Assembly (NCBI RefSeq): GCF_023241715.1
Contig: NZ_JALQCW010000014.1
Span: 1 to 64,000 of the forward strand
Source of the DNA: Pseudomonas morbosilactucae
GTDB lineage: Bacteria; Pseudomonadota; Gammaproteobacteria; Pseudomonadales; Pseudomonadaceae
Length of the DNA stretch: 64,000 nucleotides
Reading direction: 5' to 3'
The translations under genes and the position numbers were made by a program. The first letter of the stretch is position 1. Each line of letters starts with the position of its first letter. The notes beneath the pieces are model-generated. The model was not told the origin of the DNA. It worked only from the letters and a program-made list of their open reading frames with translations, and ran no database searches. Below are positions 31,423 to 39,450 of the stretch, piece by piece.

Positions 31423-31451
31423 GTTGTGTATTTCCACCCTCAACACACAAC
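31423..31451. promoter_or_regulatory. Inverted repeat between repressor and DUF6124 genes
   Basis: GTTGTGT (31423-31429) and ACACAAC (31445-31451), 15 bases apart, within the 130-base divergent gap and directly upstream of the repressor start. Candidate operator for the S24-type repressor. Confidence 0.45.
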
Positions 31452-31538
31452 TTGTAGTATTTGAAATCTCGTCACAATTACAATAAGTATTACCATCGAT
31501 CGGCCCTCCATCCTGATCTCAACAAGGGAGAAGACGAG

Positions 31539-31886
31539 ATGAATACCAGCAGCAAAGACGTGCCGGAACTGGAAAACGACGGCCAGCTCAGCGCCCTCAA
31601 AGGCAGCCAGGCAGCACGTCGGGCGATGGACTATTACTTGAAACCGGCGATGACCGAACAGGGCAAGGACAACAGGCTCTTCGAGATCAGGCACAGCGTC
31701 AGCCACGAGGAAGCGATGATCCAGGCTTCCGATCTGCTGCGCTGCGCGGCCGCCACGGCCTATAGCGCCGCCGATAATCTGCGGGGAACGTCTCGCGATC
31801 TGGCGCTCTCGGTGATGCACATGGTCGACCTGGCCAAAGCCCTGGTGGACAAGTCCCTGGAGAGCCAGCGTTTTGAATCGAGCTGA
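31539..31886 (+). CDS. DUF6124 family protein
   Basis: Small soluble protein of 115 residues starting at 31539 (MNTSSKDVPELEND), preceded by GGAGAAG-like ribosome-binding sequence. It is predicted to be mostly helical, with ARRAMDYYLKPAM and SHEEAMIQASDLLRCAAATA segments that match the DUF6124 type common in Pseudomonas, where the function is unknown. There is no signal peptide or membrane helix. It is divergent from the S24-type repressor and may be its target. The family call is from recognition of pattern, not a search. Confidence 0.7.
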   Translation: MNTSSKDVPELENDGQLSALKGSQAARRAMDYYLKPAMTEQGKDNRLFEIRHSVSHEEAMIQASDLLRCAAATAYSAADNLRGTSRDLALSVMHMVDLAKALVDKSLESQRFESS

Positions 31887-31981
31887 AAAGCCGGACACCG
31901 CAGAACAAAGTCGGCCGACTGAAATTGAGGCAATGAAAACGGGGAATGGAAAATAAATTTCCGAAAGGCGGGGAAAAACAT

Positions 31982-32016
31982 TTGACTTGCAAATGATAAT
32001 GATTATTATTGCAAGC
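31982..32016 (+). promoter_or_regulatory. Promoter and Fur box of prrF
   Basis: A -35 TTGACT (31982-31987) and -10 ATTATT (32005-32010) are spaced by 17 bases. The 19-mer AATGATAATGATTATTATT (31992-32010) covers the spacer and -10 and matches the Fur box (GATAATGAT repeats), so Fur-Fe would block the polymerase. Confidence 0.88.
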
Positions 32017-32131
32017 AACTGGTCGCGAGATCAGTTGATAACCCAAGGGACCTTAGGTCGGACTCTTGGATTATCTCCTCATCAGGCTAATCACGGTTTT
32101 TGACCCGGCTTTTTGCCGGGTCTTTTTTTTT
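32017..32131 (+). ncRNA. prrF: PrrF iron-responsive small RNA
   Basis: RNA of about 115 nt, the Pseudomonas counterpart of RyhB, made when iron is scarce and repressing mRNAs for iron-rich proteins. It begins AACTGGTCGCGAGATCAG, contains AAGGGACCTTAGGTC and GGATTATCTCCTCATCAGGC, followed by TAATCACGG. It ends in a terminator (GACCCGGC TTTTT GCCGGGTC plus T-run, 32102-32131). These blocks match the PrrF sequence as I remember it. Only a single copy is present here, not the tandem pair of P. aeruginosa. Confidence 0.92.
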
Positions 32132-32377
32132 TGCCAGTTTTCTGGCTTGGCTTCAGGCTAATGAAGTCTGGGTACAGCTGAATTTGGTGGCGGCGATGAT
32201 AGCAAAAGAGTGTCGTATTGCAAGAGAACGCCCGTCGCCAAAGCCCAAGAATTCAAAAGCAGCACTTGAGAATCAATCGCATAGCCTCTAAGCTGCTTTC
32301 GCGTCAAGGACGACGCCCCCCTTCTATTACCCTGCCTTGTGTGTAGAGTTGACGGTCACAATCACCCTAATCCAGGA
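32132..32377. other. Gap without recognised gene between prrF and the carboxypeptidase gene
   Basis: About 245 bases of mixed composition. A short open frame here overlaps prrF and looks spurious. No clear promoter, repeat or RNA was recognised. Confidence 0.5.
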
Positions 32378-33532
32378 ATGATGACCGTGACCCAAAATAG
32401 CCTGCACATCACTGCCGACTTCGACAGCGGCAATATCGACGTACTGGACATCAGCAACCCGCTACAAGCCTTGCTGGCCATCAGGCCCGACACCCGCAGC
32501 CCGCACTTCCAGTGGTTCCACTTCAAGGCCAGTGGCCTGCATGTGGGCCAGGAACACTGGTTCCGCCTGAGCAACGCCAGCCAATCCTCCTACAACAAAG
32601 CCTGGACCGGCTATCAAGCCGTGGCCTCTTACGACCACGTGAACTGGTTTCGCGTGCCGACGATCTTCGAAGGCGATGCCCTGCGCTTCAATCTGGAAGC
32701 CAGCCAGACTCACGCCTGGTTCGCCTACTTCGAACCCTACAGCCGCGGGCGTCATGACTGGTTGATCGAGCAGGCGCTGAACAAGGCCGGTGCCGAGTTG
32801 CTGGCCTGTGGCAAAAGCGTCGAAGGCCGGGACATCCAGCTACTGCGCAAAGGCAGCGGTGGCGAAGGTCGGCGTGCCATCTGGATCATCGCCCAGCAAC
32901 ATCCCGGCGAGCACATGGCCGAGTGGTTCATGGAGGGCGTGATCGAACGCCTGCAACGCCAGGACGACCCGGAGATGGAAAAGCTCCTGGCCAGTGCCGA
33001 CCTATACCTGGTGCCCAATATGAATCCGGACGGTGCCTTCCACGGGCATTTGCGCACCAACGCCATGGGCCAGGACCTCAATCGCGCCTGGCAGAACGCC
33101 AGCGCCGAACTCAGCCCGGAAGTGCTGTTCGTCCAGCAACAGATGGAAAAGTACGGCGTGGACTTGTTCCTCGACGTCCATGGCGATGAAGAAATCCCCC
33201 ACGTGTTCACCGCCGGCAGCGAAGGCAACCCCAGCTATACGCCCCGGATCGAACAACTCGAGGAGCACTTTCGTAGCCACTTGAAGCGCCAGACCCGGGA
33301 TTTCCAGACCGTGCACGGCTACCCCCGCGACAACCCGGGCGCCGCCAACATGACGCTGGCCTGCAACAGCGTCGGACAACGCTACGACTGCCTGTCCCTG
33401 ACCCTGGAAATGCCTTTCAAGGATCACGACGACCACCCCAACCCGAGCACGGGCTGGTCCGGCAAACGCTCCATGCAACTGGGCAAGGATGTGCTGAGCA
33501 CCCTGGCCGACATCGTCACCACCCTGCGCTGA
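32378..33532 (+). CDS. M14-family zinc carboxypeptidase (cytosolic carboxypeptidase type)
   Basis: Metallocarboxypeptidase of 384 residues resembling bacterial homologues of the eukaryotic cytosolic carboxypeptidases. An N-terminal beta-sandwich domain (about residues 1-120) precedes the catalytic domain. Zinc ligands appear as HPGEH (His and Glu, near residue 185) and FLDVHGDEE (His, near 270), and the catalytic Glu lies in SLTLEMPFKD near 350. There is no signal peptide, so it is cytosolic. The physiological substrate in bacteria is unknown. The start is uncertain: ATG at 32378 or 32381, or GTG at 32387, which has the best spacing from AGGA. Confidence 0.85.
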   Translation: MMTVTQNSLHITADFDSGNIDVLDISNPLQALLAIRPDTRSPHFQWFHFKASGLHVGQEHWFRLSNASQSSYNKAWTGYQAVASYDHVNWFRVPTIFEGDALRFNLEASQTHAWFAYFEPYSRGRHDWLIEQALNKAGAELLACGKSVEGRDIQLLRKGSGGEGRRAIWIIAQQHPGEHMAEWFMEGVIERLQRQDDPEMEKLLASADLYLVPNMNPDGAFHGHLRTNAMGQDLNRAWQNASAELSPEVLFVQQQMEKYGVDLFLDVHGDEEIPHVFTAGSEGNPSYTPRIEQLEEHFRSHLKRQTRDFQTVHGYPRDNPGAANMTLACNSVGQRYDCLSLTLEMPFKDHDDHPNPSTGWSGKRSMQLGKDVLSTLADIVTTLR

Positions 33533-33573
33533 CCTGCGCCAGCGGCTGCGGGCTCGCCACCCGCAGTCGGGCG

Positions 33574-34020
33574 CTACTCCGGGGCCACTCGCTGACAGTC
33601 TTGCGGCCCCAGCAGGCGCCCGTCCGCCGAGCGCAACTCCAGGGGCTGCACCGGCTGCCCGCGTTCACGATCGACCACCCGTGAATGGGCCTCGCCCTCC
33701 TCGTAGAAAAACCGTTCGCCCCACTGGCGCAAGCCGATGATCAAGTGGAACAGGCCCTGGCCCTTCTCCGTCAGCACGTACTCCTGATAGGCACTGCCAT
33801 CGGAGGCCGGCACCACCTGGAAAATCCCGTGGGCCACCAAGGTGCGCAAACGCGCCGCAAGGATGTTCTTGGCCATCCCCAGGTTGCGCTGGAACTCGCC
33901 AAAACGGCAAATCCCATCGAATGCATCGCGAATGATCAACAGCGACCACCAGTCGCCAATGGCATCCAGTGAACGGGCGACCGGGCATTCGGCGCCTTGC
34001 AGGCTTGTGCGCTTGACCAT
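33574..34020 (-). CDS. HxlR-family transcriptional regulator
   Basis: Winged-helix regulator of 148 residues, starting at MVKRTSLQGAECPVARSLDA (34020); a longer open frame upstream has no support. The HxlR pattern is clear: CPVARSLDAIGDWWSLLIIRD, then FGEFQRNLGMAKNILAARLR (recognition helix), and YVLTEKGQGLF. The Cys in the N-terminal part is often a redox or electrophile sensor in this family. It is divergent from an MFS transporter gene with two matching inverted repeats between them, so it likely controls that transporter. Confidence 0.9.
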   Translation of the reverse strand: MVKRTSLQGAECPVARSLDAIGDWWSLLIIRDAFDGICRFGEFQRNLGMAKNILAARLRTLVAHGIFQVVPASDGSAYQEYVLTEKGQGLFHLIIGLRQWGERFFYEEGEAHSRVVDRERGQPVQPLELRSADGRLLGPQDCQRVAPE

Positions 34021-34050
34021 GAAGGGGCTCGCTGATGACAACAGGGAAAG

Positions 34051-34106
34051 TGGTTGCAATATAAAACCAGCCTCACTACCGTACAACTGGTTTCATAAAG
34101 CAACCA
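34051..34106. promoter_or_regulatory. Paired TGGTT-N9-AACCA operators
   Basis: TGGTTGCAATATAAAACCA (34051-34069) and TGGTTTCATAAAGCAACCA (34088-34106) share the form TGGTT-N9-AACCA and are 37 bases apart. They fill the 103-base gap between the divergent HxlR and MFS genes, and are the probable HxlR binding sites. Confidence 0.7.
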
Positions 34107-34123
34107 GAAATCCGGAGCCTTCG

Positions 34124-35341
34124 ATGCCCTCTCAATCCCCTGCCCTTGCCAGCCCCACCAGCACCCTGCCGACCGTGCAGGTGTTGCTGTTCGCCATGGC
34201 CTGCGGGCTGGCCGTAGCCAATGTGTATTACGCCCAACCCCTGCTCGACGCCATGGCGCAGAGCCTGGGCATGCCCCGTTCGACCATTGGCCTGGTGGTG
34301 ACCCTGACTCAGGTCGGCTACGGCCTGGGCCTGTTGTTATTGGTGCCCCTGGGCGACCTGCTCAATCGGCGGCGCCTGATCGTGGCGCAAATGCTGTTGT
34401 CGGTGCTGGCCTTGTTGGTGGTGGCCCTGGCACCCAGCGCGACCGGGTTGCTGCTGGGCATGGCCGGCACCGGCCTGCTGGCGGTGGTCACCCAGGTGCT
34501 GGTGGCGCACGCGGCCAACCTGGCCGCGCCGGGCGAACGGGGCAAGGTGGTCGGCACCGTCACCAGCGGCATCGTCATGGGTATTCTCCTGGCCCGCACC
34601 GTGGCCGGGACCATGGCCGACTTGGGCGGCTGGCGCTCGGTGTACCTGCTGTCCGCCGGGCTGACCTTACTGATGGCTCTGGCGCTGTGGCGGGTCCTGC
34701 CCGATCACCGTCCAGCGCCCGTGGTGGGTGGTTATGGGCCGTTGATTGGTTCGTTGTGGGGATTGTTTCGGCAAGAGAAGGTGCTGCGCGACCGGGCCGT
34801 GCTGGCGATGCTGATCTTTGCTGCCGGCACCGTGTTGTGGACCCCACTGGTGCTGCCCCTCAGCGCAGCGCCATGGTCGTTGTCCCACACTGAAATCGGC
34901 CTGTTCGGCCTGGCCGGCGCCGCCGGTGCCTTGGGGGCGGCCCGTGCCGGTCACCTGGCGGATCGCGGTTGGGCGCAGTGGACCAGCGGCCTGGCCCTGG
35001 CGCTGATGCTGGCCTCATGGCTGCCCATCGCCTTTACCACGTCCTCGTTGTGGGCCCTGCTGCTGGGGGTCATCACCTTCGACCTGGGCTTGCAGGCCGT
35101 GCACGTCACCAGCCAGAGCCTGATCTACAGCGTGCGCCCCGAGGCCCAGAGCCGCTTGGCGGCGGCCTACATGCTGTTCTATTCCCTGGGCAGCGCCGGC
35201 GGCTCGATTGCCGCCACGATGGTGTATGCCCGGGCCGGCTGGACAGGCGTCTGCACCTTGGGCGCACTGATCAATATCAGCGCGCTGCTGTACTGGTGGT
35301 GGAGCCTGGCGCCGCGACGCACGCCGCTGTCCGCCGATTAA
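34124..35341 (+). CDS. MFS transporter
   Basis: Inner-membrane transporter of 405 residues with about 12 hydrophobic segments. It begins MPSQSPALAS at 34124 after CCGGAG. The MFS motif A region is GDLLNRRRLIVAQM between helices 2 and 3. The early VANVYYAQPLLDAMA sequence places it with the YbjJ/NarK-unrelated drug-exporter-like MFS proteins commonly paired with HxlR regulators. The substrate is unknown; efflux of a small toxic or oxidising compound is a reasonable guess. Confidence 0.85.
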   Translation: MPSQSPALASPTSTLPTVQVLLFAMACGLAVANVYYAQPLLDAMAQSLGMPRSTIGLVVTLTQVGYGLGLLLLVPLGDLLNRRRLIVAQMLLSVLALLVVALAPSATGLLLGMAGTGLLAVVTQVLVAHAANLAAPGERGKVVGTVTSGIVMGILLARTVAGTMADLGGWRSVYLLSAGLTLLMALALWRVLPDHRPAPVVGGYGPLIGSLWGLFRQEKVLRDRAVLAMLIFAAGTVLWTPLVLPLSAAPWSLSHTEIGLFGLAGAAGALGAARAGHLADRGWAQWTSGLALALMLASWLPIAFTTSSLWALLLGVITFDLGLQAVHVTSQSLIYSVRPEAQSRLAAAYMLFYSLGSAGGSIAATMVYARAGWTGVCTLGALINISALLYWWWSLAPRRTPLSAD

Positions 35342-35362
35342 CCCCGCAAGCGCCGGCCGCGC

Positions 35363-35902
35363 TCAATCCTTGCCATGGAGCATGCTCTTCAGGACCCCGT
35401 CGCGTCGTACCCAGCCATGGAACAAGGCCGCGGCCAAATGCAGGAGCACCGTCAAAAACAACAGGTACGCCAGATAACCATGGGCCTGGCGCAGCCAGGC
35501 AAAGACCTTGGCATTGGCCGGCAGAATCGACGGTAACTGCAAGGTGGCGCTGAGCAGCACCGGGTCCCCTGCCGCCGAGATCATCGCCCAGCCCAGCAAC
35601 GGCAAGATCACCATCAAGGCGTACAGCAGCACATGGGACGCCTTGGCCGCGAGGACCTGCCAAGCGGGCAAGTCCGCGGGCAACGGCGGTTGCCGAGTAG
35701 AGAAACGCACGAACAGGCGCACCATGACCAGCAACAGAATGGCAATCCCCAAAGGCTTGTGCAGGTGCAGCAGCCACTCGTGGCGTTCAGACACCGAGGT
35801 GACCATACCGGCGCCAATAAACAGCATGGCGATGATCATCAGCGCCATCAGCCAATGCAGCAGCCGCGCCAAAGGGGCGAAAGATGTCGGTTGGGGGCTC
35901 AT
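35363..35902 (-). CDS. Cytochrome b561
   Basis: Four-helix, dihaem b-type membrane cytochrome of 179 residues, passing electrons in the inner membrane (often from quinol). Haem ligand His candidates are in LLHWLMAL (helix 1), LLHLHKPLG (helix 2) and LLHLAAALFHGW (helix 4), with a further His in QAHGYLAYL. The start overlaps the stop of the peroxidase gene (ATGA at 35899-35902), so the two are translationally coupled and it may supply electrons to that peroxidase. Confidence 0.9.
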   Translation of the reverse strand: MSPQPTSFAPLARLLHWLMALMIIAMLFIGAGMVTSVSERHEWLLHLHKPLGIAILLLVMVRLFVRFSTRQPPLPADLPAWQVLAAKASHVLLYALMVILPLLGWAMISAAGDPVLLSATLQLPSILPANAKVFAWLRQAHGYLAYLLFLTVLLHLAAALFHGWVRRDGVLKSMLHGKD

Positions 35903-36981
35903 GGGCGGGACTCCTGGGCGGCAGGCAATTGGCTGACCTCACTCGTGCGACGCAGATAAGAGCTGGCATACGCCGCCGAACGAGCGGCCAGCAAGGGGTC
36001 GTCGGAGCCTTCGATGCCGCTGGGCAGCACCAGCGGGTCGTAGTTGATGTCCCGGCATGCACCGTTGTCCTGGGGCTGGGTGCTTTGCAGCACCAGGGTC
36101 CCGGCATTCAGCGTCTTGCGCTCGGCGGGCCAGGCCTTGCTGGCGTCATCGGTGGGGTCGCCCGACTCGGCCAAGGTGATGTTCAACTGCCAGCGCAGCG
36201 GCCCGACGGCCAGGCGCTGGGTCAGGTCCTGGGCCAGAAAGTCGGCCCCCGGCGGCGCGCTGGCACCGAGCCCATCCACCGCCTGGGGCACCACGCTCCA
36301 ACGCACCGCCTGGCGCTGGCCTGCGGTGTTCACCAGGTAAAAGGCATTGATGCCGTTATAGGTTTCGGTGGCATAACTGGCCGACGGCTTGGCGCCCTTG
36401 ACCCATTGCAGGAACGGCGCGGCTTCAGGGTGCGACGCGAAGAACGCCGGCACACTGGCCGGATTCGGCTTGCCGGTAGCCGGGTCGGGAGAACTGGCCT
36501 GCTGCAGCTGGAAGAAGGCTTCGGGCGTACCCACCGGGAATACCGGCATGCTGTTCATGCCGGTGCGCCATTGCTGACCATTGGCCTGGAGAAAGCGCAA
36601 CGCCAGGCTGCGAATCGGCACGCTGCTGTCCGGGGCATAGGGGTTGCCGCTGGGCAAGGCAAACCGACCCACCACCGGGGTGCGCGGCTCGCTGAACACC
36701 TGGGCCCGGGAATAGGCCCGGGCCTCGCCACTGCTCTCGAAATACCCCGCCACGCACACGCCCTTGGCGTGATTACGGCGGAACCCGGGGTGCACGCCGT
36801 TGTTCTTTTCCAGCACATCCACCAACGCCTTGGGCGTCAGCCGCTGCGGGTCGAAACTGCCGCGCACATAGGCCATGGCCGCAACCACGGCCGCGACCAC
36901 CAGGGCGATCCCGGCCAGGCGCAGCATAGTACTGGCGGCACTGAGCGGCGGCCGCGCCGGCGGTGATGAGTGATCTACCAT
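35899..36981 (-). CDS. Catalase-family haem peroxidase (SrpA-like)
   Basis: Membrane-anchored member of the catalase superfamily, 360 residues, starting at MVDHSSPPAR (36981). One N-terminal membrane helix (LRLAGIALVVAAVVAAMAYV, about residues 22-41) places the catalytic part in the periplasm. The catalase-like N-terminal His motif is RRNHAKGVCVAGYF; the rest (PVGRFALPSGNPYAPD, GMNSMPVFPV, PLRWQLNITLAESGDPTDD) fits catalase-related peroxidases. It is coupled to cytochrome b561 and divergent from an ECF sigma gene, with an ECF-type promoter upstream. It is likely a peroxide-detoxifying enzyme of that sigma regulon. Confidence 0.88.
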   Translation of the reverse strand: MVDHSSPPARPPLSAASTMLRLAGIALVVAAVVAAMAYVRGSFDPQRLTPKALVDVLEKNNGVHPGFRRNHAKGVCVAGYFESSGEARAYSRAQVFSEPRTPVVGRFALPSGNPYAPDSSVPIRSLALRFLQANGQQWRTGMNSMPVFPVGTPEAFFQLQQASSPDPATGKPNPASVPAFFASHPEAAPFLQWVKGAKPSASYATETYNGINAFYLVNTAGQRQAVRWSVVPQAVDGLGASAPPGADFLAQDLTQRLAVGPLRWQLNITLAESGDPTDDASKAWPAERKTLNAGTLVLQSTQPQDNGACRDINYDPLVLPSGIEGSDDPLLAARSAAYASSYLRRTSEVSQLPAAQESRP

Positions 36982-37025
36982 GAACAACTCCAGGGCCATG
37001 GGCCGCAGGTGGAAAGAACCGGTCA

Positions 37026-37050
37026 GACGCACCCCGAACGGCTTTATTCC
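37026..37050 (-). promoter_or_regulatory. ECF-type promoter of the peroxidase operon
   Basis: On the minus strand, GGAATAA-N14-CGTC, 45 bases before the peroxidase start. It has the same two blocks and the same spacing as the promoter facing the sigma gene. Confidence 0.72.
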
Positions 37051-37079
37051 CGGCACTCGGTGTTTATTTTCCGGGGGCT

Positions 37080-37104
37080 GGAATAACCTGCATGCGCCGG
37101 CGTC
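37080..37104 (+). promoter_or_regulatory. ECF-type promoter of the sigma/anti-sigma operon
   Basis: GGAATAA (37080-37086), 14 bases, then CGTC (37101-37104), ending 44 bases before the sigma-factor start. It is identical in design to the opposite-strand site, pointing to autoregulation. Confidence 0.72.
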
Positions 37105-37148
37105 TTCCTAGTCCAGCGTAGAGACTGGCCACGAACCTGCAGGCAGCC

Positions 37149-37655
37149 ATGAACGAAATCGACGAACAGTTGCGCCCCCTGATCCCCAGGCTCAGGCGCT
37201 TTGCCCTGTCCCTGAGCCGCAATGCCAGCAGCGCCGACGACCTGGTCCAGTCCTGCCTGGAGCGGGCGTTGTCGAGCTGGAGCGATAAACGCCCGGCGGG
37301 GGATTTACGGGCCTGGCTGTTCGCCATCCTGTACCGCCAGTTCCTCGATGCCCACCGCCGCTCCCGGCGCTACGCACGCATGCTCGAGTTTTTTCGCGGC
37401 CGCGACGACGCCCAGCCTTCAGTGGAGCGCACGGTGATCGCCCAGTCGACCCTGGCCGCCTTCGACCAACTCAACACTGAACAACGCGCCCTGCTGCTCT
37501 GGGTCTCGGTGGAAGGCTTGAGCTACCAGGAAGTCGCCGACATCCTCCAAGTGCCCATCGGCACGGTGATGTCACGCCTGTCCCGCGCCCGCCAAGCCTT
37601 GCGCCAACTCAGCGACGGCGAAATCACCCGCCCCGCCTTGCGGAGACTCAAATGA
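37149..37655 (+). CDS. ECF RNA polymerase sigma factor
   Basis: Extracytoplasmic-function sigma factor of 168 residues. Region 2 contains RLRRFALSLSRNASSADDLV and WLFAILYRQFLDAHRRSRR; region 4 contains LLWVSVEGLSYQEVADILQV and VPIGTVMSRLSRARQALRQL. Its stop overlaps the anti-sigma start (ATGA at 37652-37655). It is divergent from the peroxidase/cytochrome b561 operon with matching promoters on both strands. It probably belongs to the ECF group associated with catalase-type and b561 genes (ECF26-like, from memory). Confidence 0.92.
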   Translation: MNEIDEQLRPLIPRLRRFALSLSRNASSADDLVQSCLERALSSWSDKRPAGDLRAWLFAILYRQFLDAHRRSRRYARMLEFFRGRDDAQPSVERTVIAQSTLAAFDQLNTEQRALLLWVSVEGLSYQEVADILQVPIGTVMSRLSRARQALRQLSDGEITRPALRRLK

Positions 37656-38404
37656 TCAGCCTGCCCCCCAGCGAACACGACCTGCATGCTTACGTCGACC
37701 ATCGACTTGACGAGGCCGACCGACGCCTGCTGGACACCTACCTGGCCGCTCACCCGGAACTGGCCGCCCAGGTCCAGGGCTGGCAACGCGACGCTCAGCA
37801 ACTGCGAGCGGCCCTGGCCGGGGCCTTGCAACAGCCGACCAACCCACAACTGGACCCCACACAGCTGCGCCAACGCCGGCAACGCCAATCCCGGCGCTAC
37901 CTGGCCAGCGCGGCGGTGCTGCTGCTCGCCGTCAGCCTGGGTGGTTTCAGCGGCTGGCAGGCCCGGGGGCTGACCCAGGCCGGCGCCGTGCCACCCATGA
38001 CCGATGCCCTGCAGGCCTATCGCCTGTTCGCCCAGCAGCAGATCCTTCCGGCCGACCTCAAGGTGCAGGACGACGACGCCATGCAGGCCTGGCTCGACCG
38101 CTATTTCAGCCAGGCCAAGCGCCTGCCGGACCTGCAAGAGGCTGGCTTCAAAGCCGTCAGCGGGCGCTTGCTGAGTACCGAACAAGGGCCTGCGGCGATG
38201 GTGCTGTATGAAGGCCCCAGCGGCGACAAAATCAGCTTCTATATCCGCCCGCCTGGCCCGCAGAACAACCTGCTGCCACGGGGCAGCCGCCGGGACGGCG
38301 AGTTGCAGGCCGATTACTGGTCTGACAGCGGCTACAACTACGCGATGGTCAGCCCGGCCGATTCGCCGGTGGCCAAGAAGCTGCAGCGCACCTTGAAGTT
38401 CTGA
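37652..38404 (+). CDS. Membrane anti-sigma factor
   Basis: Predicted anti-sigma factor of 250 residues, cotranslated with the sigma gene. The cytoplasmic N-terminus (SEHDLHAYVDHRLDEADRRL) looks like a zinc-finger-type anti-sigma domain without a clear CxxC. One membrane helix (YLASAAVLLLAVSLGGFSGW, about residues 88-107) follows, then a periplasmic domain of about 140 residues. The periplasmic part would sense the stress, and the N-terminus would hold the sigma factor. Confidence 0.85.
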   Translation: MISLPPSEHDLHAYVDHRLDEADRRLLDTYLAAHPELAAQVQGWQRDAQQLRAALAGALQQPTNPQLDPTQLRQRRQRQSRRYLASAAVLLLAVSLGGFSGWQARGLTQAGAVPPMTDALQAYRLFAQQQILPADLKVQDDDAMQAWLDRYFSQAKRLPDLQEAGFKAVSGRLLSTEQGPAAMVLYEGPSGDKISFYIRPPGPQNNLLPRGSRRDGELQADYWSDSGYNYAMVSPADSPVAKKLQRTLKF

Positions 38405-38427
38405 ACCCGGCTGCCCTCGCCGGGGCC

Positions 38428-39417
38428 TTAGAAGCCCACGTCCAGCACCACGTTATCCAAGTAGGTGCCCGCAGGTGGCGTGGCCTGGTCGGTGTAGATC
38501 CGCGCGTTGTAGTTGAAGACCTGGCTGCCGTTGCCCAAGCCATTGCCTGGGAACACTTCAGCGTCGCTACTGGCGCGACGGGCACTGCCGACGCTGCCCC
38601 AGCGGGTGGTGCCGGCACTCTTGAAGATGTCGTAGGCCAGGTAATTGCCGCTGGCCACCATGCGCCGGCGCCCGCCCACACTCACCGGGTTCTGGCCGTC
38701 ACTCAGGCCCACGGTGTAGGCGCTGCCCTTGGTGCAGTTGAGGCTGATAGTCTGCCCGGTGACCGTGGCAAAGGCGCTGACCACCGGGGCGCTGCCAAAA
38801 CTGATGTTGGGCGCGGTGATCAAACAATCATTGGACACGGTCATGTTCACCGTAAGGTTCTGAGTGCCACTGCTGACGTCCCGTCCCAGGCACACCCCCA
38901 GGGCGCCGATCCCCGAGCAATAGTTCCAGTTCCAGAAGATGCTCAGGTTCTCGGTGTAGACCCCCGCCGCCACATTGCTGCCGGTAATCGAGCCCATATA
39001 GATGGGGATGGTCTTGGCCACCGTGCTGCTGCCCAACAGGCCCAGCAGGTCGATGATCGAGTTGCGCGCAAAGTCGAACGGGGTGCCCCGGGTAATCGGA
39101 TAACTGGTGCTGTTGTTGGCGTACAGGGTGTAGCCGATCACATCGCCGGTGGGCCCGACCAGGCCGCTGGTGGTGGAACTGATGGTGGCGTAGAAGTGGT
39201 CGTTGGTGGTCAGCAGGCTCAGCAGCGAACCGGTGCAGCTCAACCCGGCATTGGTGGTGGAGGCTGGTTGCGAAGTGCTGCGCACCAGCATCGAACTGAC
39301 CGTACCGAAGTTCGCCGAGGTCGTGCTCACCGTGGTGCACAAGGCCTGGGCCTCGGCCGCCAGGACCATCGCCGAGAGCCCCAACGCTGCGTGTCGCCAT
39401 CCTTTGAACCTGTTCAC
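38428..39417 (-). CDS. Csu/CupE-type pilus tip adhesin (two SCPU domains)
   Basis: Secreted pilus subunit of 329 residues and last gene of the archaic chaperone-usher operon, the position of CsuE/CupE6. A signal peptide (about residues 1-25, ending QALC) precedes two spore-coat-protein-U-like domains. One starts near SANFGTVSSMLVRSTSQPAS; the second near NDCLITAPNISFGSAPVVSA ends in the C-terminal donor-strand acceptor (YLDNVVLDVGF). The N-terminal domain likely binds the surface. It is convergent with the anti-sigma gene. Confidence 0.88.
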   Translation of the reverse strand: MNRFKGWRHAALGLSAMVLAAEAQALCTTVSTTSANFGTVSSMLVRSTSQPASTTNAGLSCTGSLLSLLTTNDHFYATISSTTSGLVGPTGDVIGYTLYANNSTSYPITRGTPFDFARNSIIDLLGLLGSSTVAKTIPIYMGSITGSNVAAGVYTENLSIFWNWNYCSGIGALGVCLGRDVSSGTQNLTVNMTVSNDCLITAPNISFGSAPVVSAFATVTGQTISLNCTKGSAYTVGLSDGQNPVSVGGRRRMVASGNYLAYDIFKSAGTTRWGSVGSARRASSDAEVFPGNGLGNGSQVFNYNARIYTDQATPPAGTYLDNVVLDVGF

Positions 39418-39450
39418 GTTTCACTCTCCTTGCACGTGGTGTAACCCTGA

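Noticed and set aside
30743-31886. Prophage fragment
   Set aside because: Only a phage-type repressor is present. No integrase, structural genes or attachment sites are visible nearby.
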